A stretch of DNA of 58,512 nt from Pseudomonas syringae pv. cilantro (lineage in GTDB: Bacteria > Pseudomonadota > Gammaproteobacteria > Pseudomonadales > Pseudomonadaceae), in NCBI RefSeq assembly GCF_001293775.1, contig NZ_LGLN01000074.1, positions 1-58,512 of the forward strand, written 5' to 3'. Each line of letters begins with the position of its first letter. Positions within the stretch are counted from its first letter, which is position 1. Below are positions 48,939-58,394 of the stretch, piece after piece. Under the pieces are notes generated by a model. The model was not told the DNA's origin and did not search any database. It worked only from the letters and a program-made list of their open reading frames with translations. The position numbers and the translations under genes were made by a program.

Positions 48939-51283
48939 CACCCGATCAGATGCGTGATGCCTCGCTGTTCGAACTGTTCACGCTGGAGGCCGATGCGCAG
49001 ACTCAGGTGCTGAGTGCCGGTCTGCTGGCGCTGGAGCGCAACCCGACTCAGGCGGATCAACTGGAAGCCTGCATGCGTGCGGCGCACTCGCTCAAGGGCG
49101 CGGCGCGAATTGTTGGCGTCGATTTCGGCGTCAGCGTGGCGCATGTCATGGAAGATTGCCTGGTCAGCGCTCAGGAAGGGCGTCTGTTGTTGCAGCCCGA
49201 GCACATCGATGCGCTGCTGTCCGGCACAGACCTGTTGATGCGCATTGCCACGCCGGGTGGTGCCAGCGTGACTCAGGCCGACATCGACGCTTACGTTGAA
49301 AGGCTCAACGCGTTGCTGGCCTCCGGTGCCGGTGCTGCGCGCACGGTGGTTACGCCGTTGGCAGAGCCACCAATGGACCCGTTACTGGCCATTGCGATGC
49401 AGCAGCTCGGCTCGTCGCCCGCTGCGCCGCCGCTTGCCGATCCCGCGCCGTCGCCCGCCGCTCCGGCAACCGCCGCTGCACCCGAGCCGGAAGCACCGTT
49501 CTCGCCGCTGCGTGAACGTCGAGTCAGCGAAGGCGGCGAACGCGTGCTGCGGGTCACCGCCGAGCGTTTGAACGGTCTGCTCGACATGTCCAGCAAATCA
49601 CTGGTCGAGACGCAGCGGCTCAAGCCGCTGCTGGCCGGCATGCAACGGCTCAAGCGTTTGCAGAGCAGCAGCGACCGCGCGCTGGAGGTGCTGGGTGCGA
49701 GTTTCGGCGAGGCAGGTCCGCCAACCGATGTGCAGAAAGCCCTGGAAGACGCGCGCAATCTGTTGTTCCAGGCGCAGCAGGTGCTGGTGCAGCAGACTGC
49801 CGAGCTGGATGAATTTGGCTGGCAGTCGGCGCAACGCGCGCAATTGCTATATGACACGGCGCTGGCTTGCCGCATGCGGCCTTTCGCAGACGTGTTGAAC
49901 GGTCAGGCGCGGATGGTGCGCGATCTGGGGCGCGAACTGGGCAAACAGGTCCGGTTGCAGATCGAAGGCGAGAAGACCCAGGTCGACCGCGATGTGCTGG
50001 AAAAGCTCGAAGCGCCGTTGACCCATCTGCTGCGTAATGCCGTCGATCACGGTATCGAATCGCCGGAGCGGCGAATCGCGGCGGGCAAGGCCCCCGAAGG
50101 CTTGATTCGCTTGCAGGCCTCGCATCAGGCCGGCTTGCTGGTGGTCGAGCTGAGCGATGACGGCGGCGGCGTGGACCTGGATCGTCTGCGGCAAAACATA
50201 GTGGAGCGCAAGCTCTCCCCGGTGGAAACGGCCGAGCAGTTGAGCGAAGAAGAGCTGCTGAGCTTTCTGTTCCTGCCGGGCTTCAGCATGCGTGACAAGG
50301 TCACGCAGATTTCCGGGCGTGGCGTTGGTCTGGACGCCGTGCAGCATATGGTTCGCCAGATGCACGGTGGCGTTGAATTGCAGCAATGGGCGGGCGAGGG
50401 CAGTCGTTTCAGGATTGAAATGCCCTTGACGCTTTCCGTGGTGCGCAGCCTGGTCGTCGAGGTCGGCGGCGAAGCCTACGCTTTCCCGTTGGCCCACATT
50501 GAACGCATGCGCGACTTGCAGCCCGATGAAATCGTGCAGCTTGAAGGGCGTCAGCATTTCTGGGACGAAGAACGTCATGTCGGCCTGGTTTCGGCCAGCC
50601 AGTTATTGAATCGTCCGCCTGCGCAGAATGCCGGAGAAGCGCTCAAGGTGGTGGTGATCCGCGAACGCGACGCTGTTTACGGGGTCGCCGTCGAGCGCTT
50701 CATCGGTGAGCGCACGCTGGTGGTCATGCCGCTGGATGCGCGTTTGGGCAAGGTTCAGGATGTCTCGGCGGGCGCGCTGCTCGATGACGGGTCGGTGGTA
50801 CTGATCATCGACGTCGAAGACATGCTGCGCTCGGTGGAAAAACTGCTCAACACCGGGCGCCTCGAACGCATCGACCGGCGTCACCGCCAAGTGGATCAAG
50901 TGACGCGCAAACGCGTCCTGGTGGTCGATGACTCGCTGACCGTGCGCGAGCTCGAACGCAAGTTGCTGGTGGGTCGTGGCTATGAAGTGGCGGTGGCCGT
51001 GGACGGTATGGATGGCTGGAATGCCTTGCGTGCCGAAGACTTCGACCTGCTGATCACCGACATCGACATGCCGCGCATGGACGGTATCGAACTGGTGACG
51101 CTGTTACGCCGCGATACACGTTTGCAGTCGTTGCCGGTGATGGTCGTTTCCTACAAGGATCGCGAAGAAGACAGACGTCGTGGCCTGGACGCCGGAGCCG
51201 ACTATTATCTGGCCAAGGCCAGTTTTCATGATGATGCCTTGCTCGACGCGGTCGTCGAACTCATTGGAGACGCGCAAGGATGA
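48935..51283 (+). CDS. wspE: CheA-type hybrid histidine kinase WspE
   Basis: A 782-residue kinase. The HPt domain has phospho-acceptor His51 in AAHSLKGAARIVG. A Pro/Ala-rich linker covers about residues 150-195. The dimerisation and ATPase domains contain HLLRNAVDHGIESPE (N box), DDGGGVDL (G1), and GRGVGLDAVQHMVRQMHGGV (G2). A CheW-like regulatory domain is at about 500-635 and a C-terminal receiver domain has Asp709 in ITDIDMPRMDG. WspE phosphorylates WspR and WspF. The ATG at 48935 overlaps the wspD stop; the longer frame from 48866 is rejected. Confidence 0.96.
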   Translation: MTPDQMRDASLFELFTLEADAQTQVLSAGLLALERNPTQADQLEACMRAAHSLKGAARIVGVDFGVSVAHVMEDCLVSAQEGRLLLQPEHIDALLSGTDLLMRIATPGGASVTQADIDAYVERLNALLASGAGAARTVVTPLAEPPMDPLLAIAMQQLGSSPAAPPLADPAPSPAAPATAAAPEPEAPFSPLRERRVSEGGERVLRVTAERLNGLLDMSSKSLVETQRLKPLLAGMQRLKRLQSSSDRALEVLGASFGEAGPPTDVQKALEDARNLLFQAQQVLVQQTAELDEFGWQSAQRAQLLYDTALACRMRPFADVLNGQARMVRDLGRELGKQVRLQIEGEKTQVDRDVLEKLEAPLTHLLRNAVDHGIESPERRIAAGKAPEGLIRLQASHQAGLLVVELSDDGGGVDLDRLRQNIVERKLSPVETAEQLSEEELLSFLFLPGFSMRDKVTQISGRGVGLDAVQHMVRQMHGGVELQQWAGEGSRFRIEMPLTLSVVRSLVVEVGGEAYAFPLAHIERMRDLQPDEIVQLEGRQHFWDEERHVGLVSASQLLNRPPAQNAGEALKVVVIRERDAVYGVAVERFIGERTLVVMPLDARLGKVQDVSAGALLDDGSVVLIIDVEDMLRSVEKLLNTGRLERIDRRHRQVDQVTRKRVLVVDDSLTVRELERKLLVGRGYEVAVAVDGMDGWNALRAEDFDLLITDIDMPRMDGIELVTLLRRDTRLQSLPVMVVSYKDREEDRRRGLDAGADYYLAKASFHDDALLDAVVELIGDAQG

Positions 51284-52290
51284 AGATTGCCATCGTCAAC
51301 GATATGCCCATGGCGATCGAGGCCTTGCGTCGGGCGCTGGCCTTCGAGCCTGCACACAAGATCATCTGGGTGGCGGCCAACGGTGCCGAAGCGGTACAGC
51401 GCTGCATGGAGCAGACGCCGGACCTGATCCTCATGGACCTGATCATGCCGGTGATGGACGGCGTGGAAGCCACGCGCCGGATCATGGCCGAAACGCCCTG
51501 CGCCATCGTCATCGTCACGGTTGACCGCGAGCAGAACATGCGCCGCGTTTTCGAGGCCATGGGTCACGGCGCCCTGGACGTGGTGGATACGCCGGCCATC
51601 GGCGGTCCCAACCCGAAAGAGGCTGCCATGCCGCTGCTGCGCAAGGTGCTCAATATCGAATGGCTGATGGACCAGCGCGGCAACCGCGAGCAGGTTGTGG
51701 CGGCGCCGATGCGTCAGACCGCCAGACGCGACAGTCTGGTGGCCATCGGTTCTTCTGCGGGCGGTCCGGCGGCGCTGGAGATCCTGCTCAAAGGCTTGCC
51801 GGCGAGTTTTTCGCCAGCCATCGTGCTGGTCCAGCATGTCGATCAGGTGTTCGCCGCGGGCATGGCCGATTGGCTGTGCTCGGTTTCCGGCGTGCCGGTC
51901 CGGCTGGCCCGCGAGGGCGAAACGCCACAGCCTGGAGTCGTGCTGCTGGCGGGCACCAATCACCATATTCGCTTATTGAAAGACGGTACGCTGGCTTATA
52001 CGGCGGAACCGGTGAATGAAATATACAGGCCCTCGATTGACGTGTTTTTCGAGAGCGTGACTCGTTATTGGAGCGGCGACGCGGTAGGTGTGCTATTGAC
52101 CGGCATGGGCCGCGATGGTGCGCAGGGGCTCAAGGCCATGCGAGAGCGGGGGTTTCTGACCATCGCTCAGGATCAGGCCAGCTCTGCGGTGTACGGCATG
52201 CCCAAGGCCGCCGCCGACATCGATGCCGCGGTTGAAATTCGCACGCTGTCCGCCATTGCACCTCGCTTGATCGAGGTATTTATTCAATGA
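51280..52290 (+). CDS. wspF: CheB-type methylesterase response regulator WspF
   Basis: A 336-residue protein: receiver domain (Asp53 in LILMDLIMPVMDG), linker, and methylesterase domain at about residues 150-336 with the catalytic Ser159 in VAIGSSAGGPAA, His in VLVQHVDQVF and Asp in LTGMGRDGAQG. It demethylates WspA and so turns the pathway off. In several Pseudomonas, loss of WspF gives constitutively high c-di-GMP and wrinkled colonies; here the gene appears intact. It overlaps wspE by four bases (ATGA). Confidence 0.95.
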   Translation: MKIAIVNDMPMAIEALRRALAFEPAHKIIWVAANGAEAVQRCMEQTPDLILMDLIMPVMDGVEATRRIMAETPCAIVIVTVDREQNMRRVFEAMGHGALDVVDTPAIGGPNPKEAAMPLLRKVLNIEWLMDQRGNREQVVAAPMRQTARRDSLVAIGSSAGGPAALEILLKGLPASFSPAIVLVQHVDQVFAAGMADWLCSVSGVPVRLAREGETPQPGVVLLAGTNHHIRLLKDGTLAYTAEPVNEIYRPSIDVFFESVTRYWSGDAVGVLLTGMGRDGAQGLKAMRERGFLTIAQDQASSAVYGMPKAAADIDAAVEIRTLSAIAPRLIEVFIQ

Positions 52291-52335
52291 CTGCCGAGAT
52301 GATCCAGCGGGCAGTCGGAGACCAGGAGAAATTTC

Positions 52336-53340
52336 ATGCATGATGTGCCAATGGACGACATCAAAGCCTCGGATGAAAACAATGCGATGGTGCTGCTGGT
52401 TGACGATCAGGCGATGATTGGCGAGGCAGTCCGGCGCGGTCTGGCAGGGCACGAGTCGATCGACTTCCATTTCTGCGCCGATCCGTATCAGGCGATTGCC
52501 CAGGCGGTGCAGATCAAGCCGACGGTCATTCTCCAGGATCTGGTGATGCCGGGCCTGGACGGCCTGACCCTGGTGCGTGAATACCGCAGCAACCCGCTGA
52601 CCCGAGACATCCCGATCATCGTGCTCTCCACCAAGGAAGATCCGCTGATCAAGAGCGCGGCGTTCACGGCCGGTGCCAATGACTATCTGGTCAAGCTGCC
52701 GGATAACATCGAACTGGTCGCGCGCATTCGCTACCACTCGCGCTCTTACATGACGCTATTGCAGCGTGATGAGGCCTACCGCGCGTTACGGGTCAGTCAG
52801 CAACAGTTGCTCGACACCAATCTGGTCTTGCAGCGCCTGATGAACTCCGACGGCCTGACCGGGCTGTCGAACCGTCGTCATTTCGACGAGTATCTGGAAC
52901 TGGAATGGCGCAGGGCGGTGCGTGATCAGACTCAGCTGTCGATGCTGATGATCGACGTGGACTACTTCAAGGCCTACAACGATAACTTCGGCCATCTGGA
53001 GGGCGACGAAGCATTGCGCCAGGTGGCCAAGGCGATTCGCAACAGTTGCAGCCGTCCGTCTGATCTGCCGGCGCGCTACGGAGGGGAAGAGTTCGCCATG
53101 GTGCTGCCCAATACTTCTCCGGGCGGCGCACGCCTGCTGGCGGAAAAGCTGCGCCAGAGTGTGGCGGGCATGAAGATTCCGCATATTGCTCCGGCTGCCG
53201 GGTCAAGCCTGACCGTCAGCATCGGCGTTGCCACCGTGACACCGCAGCTGGAAATGTCCAGTCGCGAGTTGATTCTTGACGCCGACAAAGGGCTCTATCT
53301 GGCCAAGAACAACGGGCGCAATCAGGTAGCCGTCGGCTGA
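52336..53340 (+). CDS. wspR: Diguanylate cyclase response regulator WspR
   Basis: A 334-residue REC-GGDEF protein, the output of the Wsp pathway. The receiver domain has Asp68 in [12 protein letters not shown]; a coiled-coil linker (about 135-170, [20 protein letters not shown]) drives dimerisation; the GGDEF domain has the active-site GGEEF at residues 249-253 and an intact product-inhibition I-site RPSD eight residues before it. Phosphorylation by WspE promotes c-di-GMP synthesis and biofilm traits. It starts 45 bases after wspF with its own GGAGAAA ribosome site, the only gap in the operon longer than 10 bases. Confidence 0.96.
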   Translation: MHDVPMDDIKASDENNAMVLLVDDQAMIGEAVRRGLAGHESIDFHFCADPYQAIAQAVQIKPTVILQDLVMPGLDGLTLVREYRSNPLTRDIPIIVLSTKEDPLIKSAAFTAGANDYLVKLPDNIELVARIRYHSRSYMTLLQRDEAYRALRVSQQQLLDTNLVLQRLMNSDGLTGLSNRRHFDEYLELEWRRAVRDQTQLSMLMIDVDYFKAYNDNFGHLEGDEALRQVAKAIRNSCSRPSDLPARYGGEEFAMVLPNTSPGGARLLAEKLRQSVAGMKIPHIAPAAGSSLTVSIGVATVTPQLEMSSRELILDADKGLYLAKNNGRNQVAVG

Positions 53341-53457
53341 TGCAATGCGCCACCGATAAAATAGGCTGCACAAGGCCCGTTCGACAGGCTGCTTTCGTTG
53401 TCGCGCCTGGGGTATACTCGTCGGCTTTGAAAATTTCGCCTGCGAGTGCTGCCTACC

Positions 53458-54553
53458 ATGGAAATCAACCCGATCCTAAACAGCATCAAGGATTTGTCCG
53501 AACGCTCCGAAACCATTCGGGGGTATCTTTGACTACGATCACAAACATGATCGTCTGACCGAAGTAAACCGCGAGCTCGAAGACCCGAACGTCTGGAACA
53601 ACCCGGCCTACGCCCAGGAGCTGGGGCGCGAGCGTTCCCTGCTGGCGCAGATCGTCGAAACCCTGGACGAAATGTCCTCCGGGCTGGTCGATGCCAAAGA
53701 CCTGCTGCTGATGTCCGCCGAAGAAGAAGACCAGGCTGCCGTCGATGACGTCGCCGCCGAAGTCGAGCGCCTGCGTGCATCGCTGGAAAAACTCGAGTTT
53801 CGCCGCATGTTCAGCGGCGAAATGGACCCCAACAACGCCTATCTGGACATCCAGGCCGGTTCCGGCGGCACCGAAGCGCAGGACTGGGCCAACATCCTGC
53901 TGCGCATGTACCTGCGCTGGGCTGACAAGCGCGGTTTCGACGCCACCATCATGGAACTGTCTGCCGGTGAAGTGGCCGGTATCAAAGGCGCGACCGTGCA
54001 CATCAAGGGCGAATACGCCTTTGGCTGGTTGCGTACCGAGATCGGCGTGCACCGCCTGGTGCGCAAGAGCCCGTTCGACTCCGGCAACCGTCGCCATACG
54101 TCGTTCTCGGCCGTGTTCGTGTCGCCTGAAATCGATGACAACATCGAAATCGACATCAACCCGTCGGACCTGCGCATCGACACCTACCGCTCCTCCGGGG
54201 CCGGTGGTCAGCACGTAAACACCACCGACTCGGCGGTACGTATCACCCACGTTCCGACCAACACCGTGGTCAGTTGCCAGAACGAGCGTTCCCAGCATGC
54301 GAACAAGGACACCGCCATGAAAATGCTGCGGGCCCGTTTGTATGAGCAGGAAGTGCAGAAGCGCAACGCAGCGTCCCAGGCGCTTGAAGACACCAAGTCC
54401 GACATTGGCTGGGGTCACCAGATTCGCTCCTACGTACTGGACGCCTCGCGTATCAAGGACCTGCGCACCAACATCGAACGCAGCGACTGCGACAAGGTGC
54501 TGGATGGCGATATCGACGAATACCTGATCGCAAGTCTCAAGCAAGGGCTGTAA
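53458..54553 (+). CDS. prfB: Peptide chain release factor 2 (with programmed +1 frameshift)
   Basis: RF2 recognises UGA and UAA stops. The gene is read as 53458-53529 then 53531-54553, giving 364 residues. The first frame encodes [20 protein letters not shown] and stops at an in-frame TGA (53530-53532); after the +1 shift, translation continues [16 protein letters not shown]. The stop-recognition tripeptide SPF (RKSPFDSG) and the catalytic GGQ ([16 protein letters not shown]) are present. A TATACT -10-like element lies at 53413-53418. lysS follows 69 bases downstream, the conserved prfB-lysS pair. Confidence 0.96.
53518..53533 (+). promoter_or_regulatory. RF2 autoregulatory +1 frameshift signal
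   Basis: The sequence CGG GGG TAT CTT TGA C has all parts of the RF2 recoding site: a Shine-Dalgarno-like GGGGG three bases before the slippery CTT codon, then the slow UGA stop followed by C. When RF2 is scarce, the ribosome pauses at UGA, slips from CUU to UUU and makes full-length RF2. Confidence 0.95.
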
Positions 54554-54575
54554 ACCGTCAGCCGACACCTCAAGC

Positions 54576-54595
54576 CCCTCGCCGCGAAGCGAGGG
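54576..54595 (+). other. GC-rich hairpin between prfB and lysS
   Basis: CCCTCGC and GCGAGGG pair around CGCGAA, 22 bases after the prfB stop, with no T-tract. It may weaken read-through or protect mRNA ends, but lysS is probably still co-transcribed. Confidence 0.5.
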
Positions 54596-54622
54596 CGAAC
54601 CTGTGATGGAATATCTAAAGAC

Positions 54623-56125
54623 ATGAGCGACCAACAACTCGACCCGCAAGCCCTGCAACAGGAAGAAAACACCCTGATCGCCCTGCGCAAGGAAAAGCTT
54701 GCTGCCGGCCGTGCCAAGGGTCAGGCCTTCCCCAACGACTTCCGCCGCGACAGCTACTGCAACGACTTGCAGAAACAGTACGTCGACAAGACCAAGGAAG
54801 AACTGGCAGAAGCAGCGATTCCGGTCAAGGTTGCCGGTCGTATCATGCTCAACCGCGGCTCGTTCATGGTCATTCAGGACATGACCGGGCGCATCCAGGT
54901 GTACGTCAACCGCAAGACCCTGCCTGAAGAAACCCTGGCCGAGGTAAAAACCTGGGACCTGGGTGACATCATTGCTGCCGAAGGTACGCTAGCGCGTTCC
55001 GGCAAGGGCGACCTGTACGTCGAAATGACCAGCGTGCGCCTGCTGACCAAATCGCTGCGCCCGCTGCCGGACAAGCATCACGGCCTGACCGACACCGAAC
55101 AGCGCTACCGTCAGCGTTATGTCGACCTGATTGTCAACGAAGACGTGCGTGAAACCTTCCGCGTGCGCTCGCAGGTCATTGCTCACATCCGCAGCTTTCT
55201 GATGAAGCGCGACTTCCTTGAAGTCGAAACGCCGATGTTGCAGACCATTCCCGGCGGCGCAGCGGCCAAACCGTTCGAAACCCACCACAACGCGCTGGAC
55301 ATGGAAATGTTCCTGCGTATTGCGCCGGAGCTGTACCTCAAGCGCCTGGTGGTCGGCGGCTTCGAAAAGGTTTTCGAGATCAACCGCAACTTCCGTAACG
55401 AAGGCGTTTCGACCCGGCACAACCCCGAGTTCACCATGCTCGAGTTTTACCAGGCTTACGCAGATTACGAAGACAACATGGACCTCACCGAGGAACTGTT
55501 CCGTGAGCTGGCGCAGCTGGTTCTGGGCAGCACCGACGTGCCTTACGGCGACAAGGTGTTCCACTTCGGCGAGCCGTTCGTGCGCCTCTCGGTGTTCGAT
55601 TCGATCCTCAAGTACAACCCCGAGCTGACCGCTGCCGATCTGCAGGATGTCGACAAGGCTCGCGCCATCGCCAAAAAAGCCGGCGCGAAAGTGCTGGGCT
55701 TCGAAGGTCTGGGCAAGCTGCAGGTGATGATTTTCGAAGAGCTGGTCGAGCACAAGCTGGAGCAGCCGCACTTCATCACTCAGTACCCGTTCGAAGTGTC
55801 GCCGCTGGCACGTCGCAACGATGACAACCCGAGTGTTACCGACCGTTTCGAGTTGTTCATCGGCGGCCGCGAAATTGCCAACGCCTATTCCGAGCTCAAT
55901 GACGCTGAAGACCAGGCCGAACGCTTCCAGGCACAAGTGGCCGACAAGGATGCCGGTGATGACGAAGCCATGCACTACGACGCCGATTTCGTGCGTGCGC
56001 TGGAATACGGCATGCCGCCAACGGCGGGTGAGGGGATCGGTATCGATCGCCTGGTGATGCTGCTCACCAACTCACCGTCGATCCGGGATGTGATTCTCTT
56101 CCCGCACATGCGCCCACAAGCGTAA
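54623..56125 (+). CDS. lysS: Lysyl-tRNA synthetase, class II
   Basis: A 500-residue class II synthetase. The anticodon-binding OB domain covers about residues 60-175 ([19 protein letters not shown]). The catalytic domain has motif 1 ([21 protein letters not shown]), motif 2 ([24 protein letters not shown]) and motif 3 ([21 protein letters not shown]); each is split here in reading but continuous in the protein. Length agrees with bacterial LysS. It is followed by a strong terminator. Confidence 0.97.
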   Translation: MSDQQLDPQALQQEENTLIALRKEKLAAGRAKGQAFPNDFRRDSYCNDLQKQYVDKTKEELAEAAIPVKVAGRIMLNRGSFMVIQDMTGRIQVYVNRKTLPEETLAEVKTWDLGDIIAAEGTLARSGKGDLYVEMTSVRLLTKSLRPLPDKHHGLTDTEQRYRQRYVDLIVNEDVRETFRVRSQVIAHIRSFLMKRDFLEVETPMLQTIPGGAAAKPFETHHNALDMEMFLRIAPELYLKRLVVGGFEKVFEINRNFRNEGVSTRHNPEFTMLEFYQAYADYEDNMDLTEELFRELAQLVLGSTDVPYGDKVFHFGEPFVRLSVFDSILKYNPELTAADLQDVDKARAIAKKAGAKVLGFEGLGKLQVMIFEELVEHKLEQPHFITQYPFEVSPLARRNDDNPSVTDRFELFIGGREIANAYSELNDAEDQAERFQAQVADKDAGDDEAMHYDADFVRALEYGMPPTAGEGIGIDRLVMLLTNSPSIRDVILFPHMRPQA

Positions 56126-56138
56126 TCAGTACCAAAAC

Positions 56139-56166
56139 AGCCGCCTTCGATGGGCGGCTTTTTTTT
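56139..56166 (+). terminator. Rho-independent terminator after lysS
   Basis: AGCCGCC (56139-56145) and GGCGGCT (56153-56159) pair around TTCGATG and are followed by a run of eight T. It separates prfB-lysS from the TetR gene. Confidence 0.93.
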
Positions 56167-56201
56167 AAGGTTTTTTCAAGACGACTCAAAAGGAAGCTGT
56201 T

Positions 56202-56927
56202 TTGACGATTGCCAGAGAAGGCGCTGCCAGCGTAGCAAGCGCCGTAGCCAAAAGTATCAAGTACCAGGGGCGCAAGACCGCCCGCCAGGGCAGTGAGCAG
56301 CGCAGGCAAGTGATTCTGGATGCCGCCATGCGCATCGTGGTGCGTGACGGTGTACGGGCTGTGCGCCACCGTGCAGTGGCCACCGAAGCGGGGGTGCCGC
56401 TGTCGGCGACCACCTACTATTTCAAGGACATCAATGACCTGCTGACCGATGCCTTCGCCCAGTACGTGCAGCGCAGTGCCGATTACCTGTCCACGCTCTG
56501 GCAGAACACCGAAGTCATCCTGCGCGACATGATGAGCCGCAGTTCCGGCAGTCCGACTGACCGCTTTCGACTGGCCGACGACATCGCGCGTATGGTGATG
56601 GAGTATCTTCGGCACCAGTTGCTGACCCGCCGTGACTACCTGATTGCCGAACAGGCGTTCTACCACGAGGCGTTGATCAACCCGCGTCTGACGCCACTGG
56701 TGATGGCCCATCAGGAAATTCTGTTGCAGGGCAGTTGTCAGTTTTTCCAGGTGATCGGCTCGCTGCAGCCACATCAGGATGCTCAAGTGTTGACCGGGCT
56801 CATCCGCCGCATGGAGTACCAAGGCCTGCTGCGTGGGCCCGAGCGTCAGGCAGACGAGGAAATGCTCTGTATTCTCATGCGTCAGTTGCGCCTGGTGCTG
56901 GGCACTCCTCAGCCGTTACGAGAGTAG
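56202..56927 (+). CDS. TetR family transcriptional regulator
   Basis: A 241-residue repressor-type protein. After a basic N-terminal arm (about 30 residues, KSIKYQGRKTARQGSEQRR) comes the TetR DNA-binding domain with ILDAAMRIVVRDGVRAVRHRAVATEAGVPLSATTYYFKDINDL (read in parts; residues 38-80). The remainder is a ligand-binding helical domain with no recognised specificity. The start is TTG at 56202 with an AAGGAAG site 8 bases before; no ATG gives a full HTH arm. The gene stands after lysS as in other Pseudomonas. The stop TAG lies inside a hairpin. Confidence 0.88.
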   Translation: MTIAREGAASVASAVAKSIKYQGRKTARQGSEQRRQVILDAAMRIVVRDGVRAVRHRAVATEAGVPLSATTYYFKDINDLLTDAFAQYVQRSADYLSTLWQNTEVILRDMMSRSSGSPTDRFRLADDIARMVMEYLRHQLLTRRDYLIAEQAFYHEALINPRLTPLVMAHQEILLQGSCQFFQVIGSLQPHQDAQVLTGLIRRMEYQGLLRGPERQADEEMLCILMRQLRLVLGTPQPLRE

Positions 56928-56940
56928 GATGCTACTCTCG
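56919..56940 (+). terminator. Hairpin at the end of the TetR gene
   Basis: CGAGAGTAG and CTACTCTCG form a perfect 9-bp stem with loop GATG that contains the TetR stop codon. No T-run follows, so it may act as an mRNA 3'-end structure or as an operator rather than an intrinsic terminator. Confidence 0.4.
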
Positions 56941-56999
56941 CGATTGCAGGAGATAAGGCGCTGATTACCTTGACGATCCGGCCGATTCCGATACTTTCA

Positions 57000-57052
57000 T
57001 AGGGTCTGTTCCCGTTTCATCGCGGCTCGCGATGAAACGGGAGCAGACCCTA
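57000..57052. repeat. Long near-perfect palindromic element
   Basis: Arms of 25 bases, 57000-57024 (TAGGGTCTGTTCCCGTTTCA...) and 57028-57052, pair with a single T/G-type mismatch around a three-base centre GCT. The right arm recurs at 47-71 at the other end of the window with one difference. There is no open reading frame inside. It has the look of a miniature mobile palindrome or a solo end-to-end remnant of an insertion element. It lies 65 bases upstream of the DUF1704 gene and could affect its transcription. Confidence 0.85.
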
Positions 57053-57116
57053 GTGGTGGCGCATTTTCTGCGCGACCCGCATCAGGGGCGACAGCCCGTC
57101 AGCCAAGGAGTACCCG

Positions 57117-58394
57117 GTGGACGAGTATCAACAGACTATTCGTGCTTTATCGGATCGGATCGTCGTTGCACAGACACCGATTCGCATTCTGGATGCAGTG
57201 AAGTGGGATGACACGATTCGCCAGGAGTTTCTGGCCGCCAAAGGCAAGGCACTGCCTGCCGTGGACCGCGCGTATTACGAGACTCGTCCGCTGGGGTTCG
57301 ATTCGGCGGCCTTGAAGCAGGAATTTCAGAACATCGAGCGCGACGTCACGCGTCAACTGGGCCAGTTCAACCCGGTCGGGCAGATCATGCGTCGCATGTG
57401 TCGCGAATACCGCATGGTGGTGCGCATGCTGGAAGCGCGTGGCACGTCGGATTTCGGCCTTATCTCTCAGGAACTCTATGGCGCGGCGTCCGACGCCTTT
57501 CACGCCGGAGACCCGACCCTCGCGGACCTGGGGCTGATGCTGTCGGATTACCTCAACAACATTGCCGGGCGCGGGGACCTGAAAGACGAACCGAAAATTC
57601 TCACCGCCAAAGACGCTGTCGGGCTGTTGCAGACACGCCTGAACCGGGTGTTTGGTGAAGCCGAGGAGACCATCCGCGTATTCGAGTCCGACGGTATCGT
57701 TGCCGATGCCGCAGCGGGCGCCGATTACATCAAGATCCGCAGTGACGCCATGTTCAACGAGCGTGACGTGCGGGCGCTGGAGGTGCATGAAGGGCTGGTG
57801 CATGTCGGCACCACGCTCAACGGGCAGAATCAGCCGATCTGCACCTTTCTGTCCAAAGGGCCGCCGTCGTCGACCGTCACTCAGGAAGGCCTGGCGATTC
57901 TCATGGAAGTCATCGCCTTCGCCTCCTACCCAAGCCGCCTGCGCAAACTGACCAACCGCACGCGGGCTATTCACATGGCCGAGCAGGGCGCTGATTTCCT
58001 CGATGTGTTCGGGTTCTACCGCGAGCAGGGTTTCAGCATGTCGGAAAGCTACGGCAACGCCAGTCGGGTATTCCGCGGCTCGGTGCCGAACGGACTGCCA
58101 TTCACCAAAGACCTTTCGTACCTGAAAGGCTTCATCATGGTCTACAACTACATCCAGCTGGCCGTACGCAAAGGCAAGCTCGAACAGGTGCCCCTGCTGT
58201 TCTGCGGCAAAACCACACTGGAAGACATGCGCACCCTGCGACAACTGGTGGACGAAGGGCTGGTAGTGGCACCCAAATACCTGCCCGAACAATTCCGCGA
58301 CATGAACGCCCTGTCAGCATGGATGTGTTTCTCCAACTTCCTCAACCACCTGAGCCTGGACCGCATCGAAGCGGATTACTCGAATATCTTGTAG
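57117..58394 (+). CDS. DUF1704 zinc-peptidase-like protein (QEGLA-motif, MATCAP-related)
   Basis: A 425-residue cytoplasmic protein with the DUF1704 features: a HExxxH motif, HEGLVH, at residues 224-229, and the name-giving QEGLA motif at 256-260 (TVTQEGLAILMEV), whose Glu257 is placed to be the third zinc ligand. Bacterial members are labelled flavohemoglobin expression-modulating proteins, on weak evidence. The eukaryotic relatives KIAA0895/KIAA0895L (MATCAP) are tubulin tyrosine carboxypeptidases, so a carboxypeptidase activity here is a reasonable inference; the substrate is unknown. The start is GTG at 57117 with AAGGAG 6 bases upstream. Confidence 0.85.
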   Translation: MDEYQQTIRALSDRIVVAQTPIRILDAVKWDDTIRQEFLAAKGKALPAVDRAYYETRPLGFDSAALKQEFQNIERDVTRQLGQFNPVGQIMRRMCREYRMVVRMLEARGTSDFGLISQELYGAASDAFHAGDPTLADLGLMLSDYLNNIAGRGDLKDEPKILTAKDAVGLLQTRLNRVFGEAEETIRVFESDGIVADAAAGADYIKIRSDAMFNERDVRALEVHEGLVHVGTTLNGQNQPICTFLSKGPPSSTVTQEGLAILMEVIAFASYPSRLRKLTNRTRAIHMAEQGADFLDVFGFYREQGFSMSESYGNASRVFRGSVPNGLPFTKDLSYLKGFIMVYNYIQLAVRKGKLEQVPLLFCGKTTLEDMRTLRQLVDEGLVVAPKYLPEQFRDMNALSAWMCFSNFLNHLSLDRIEADYSNIL

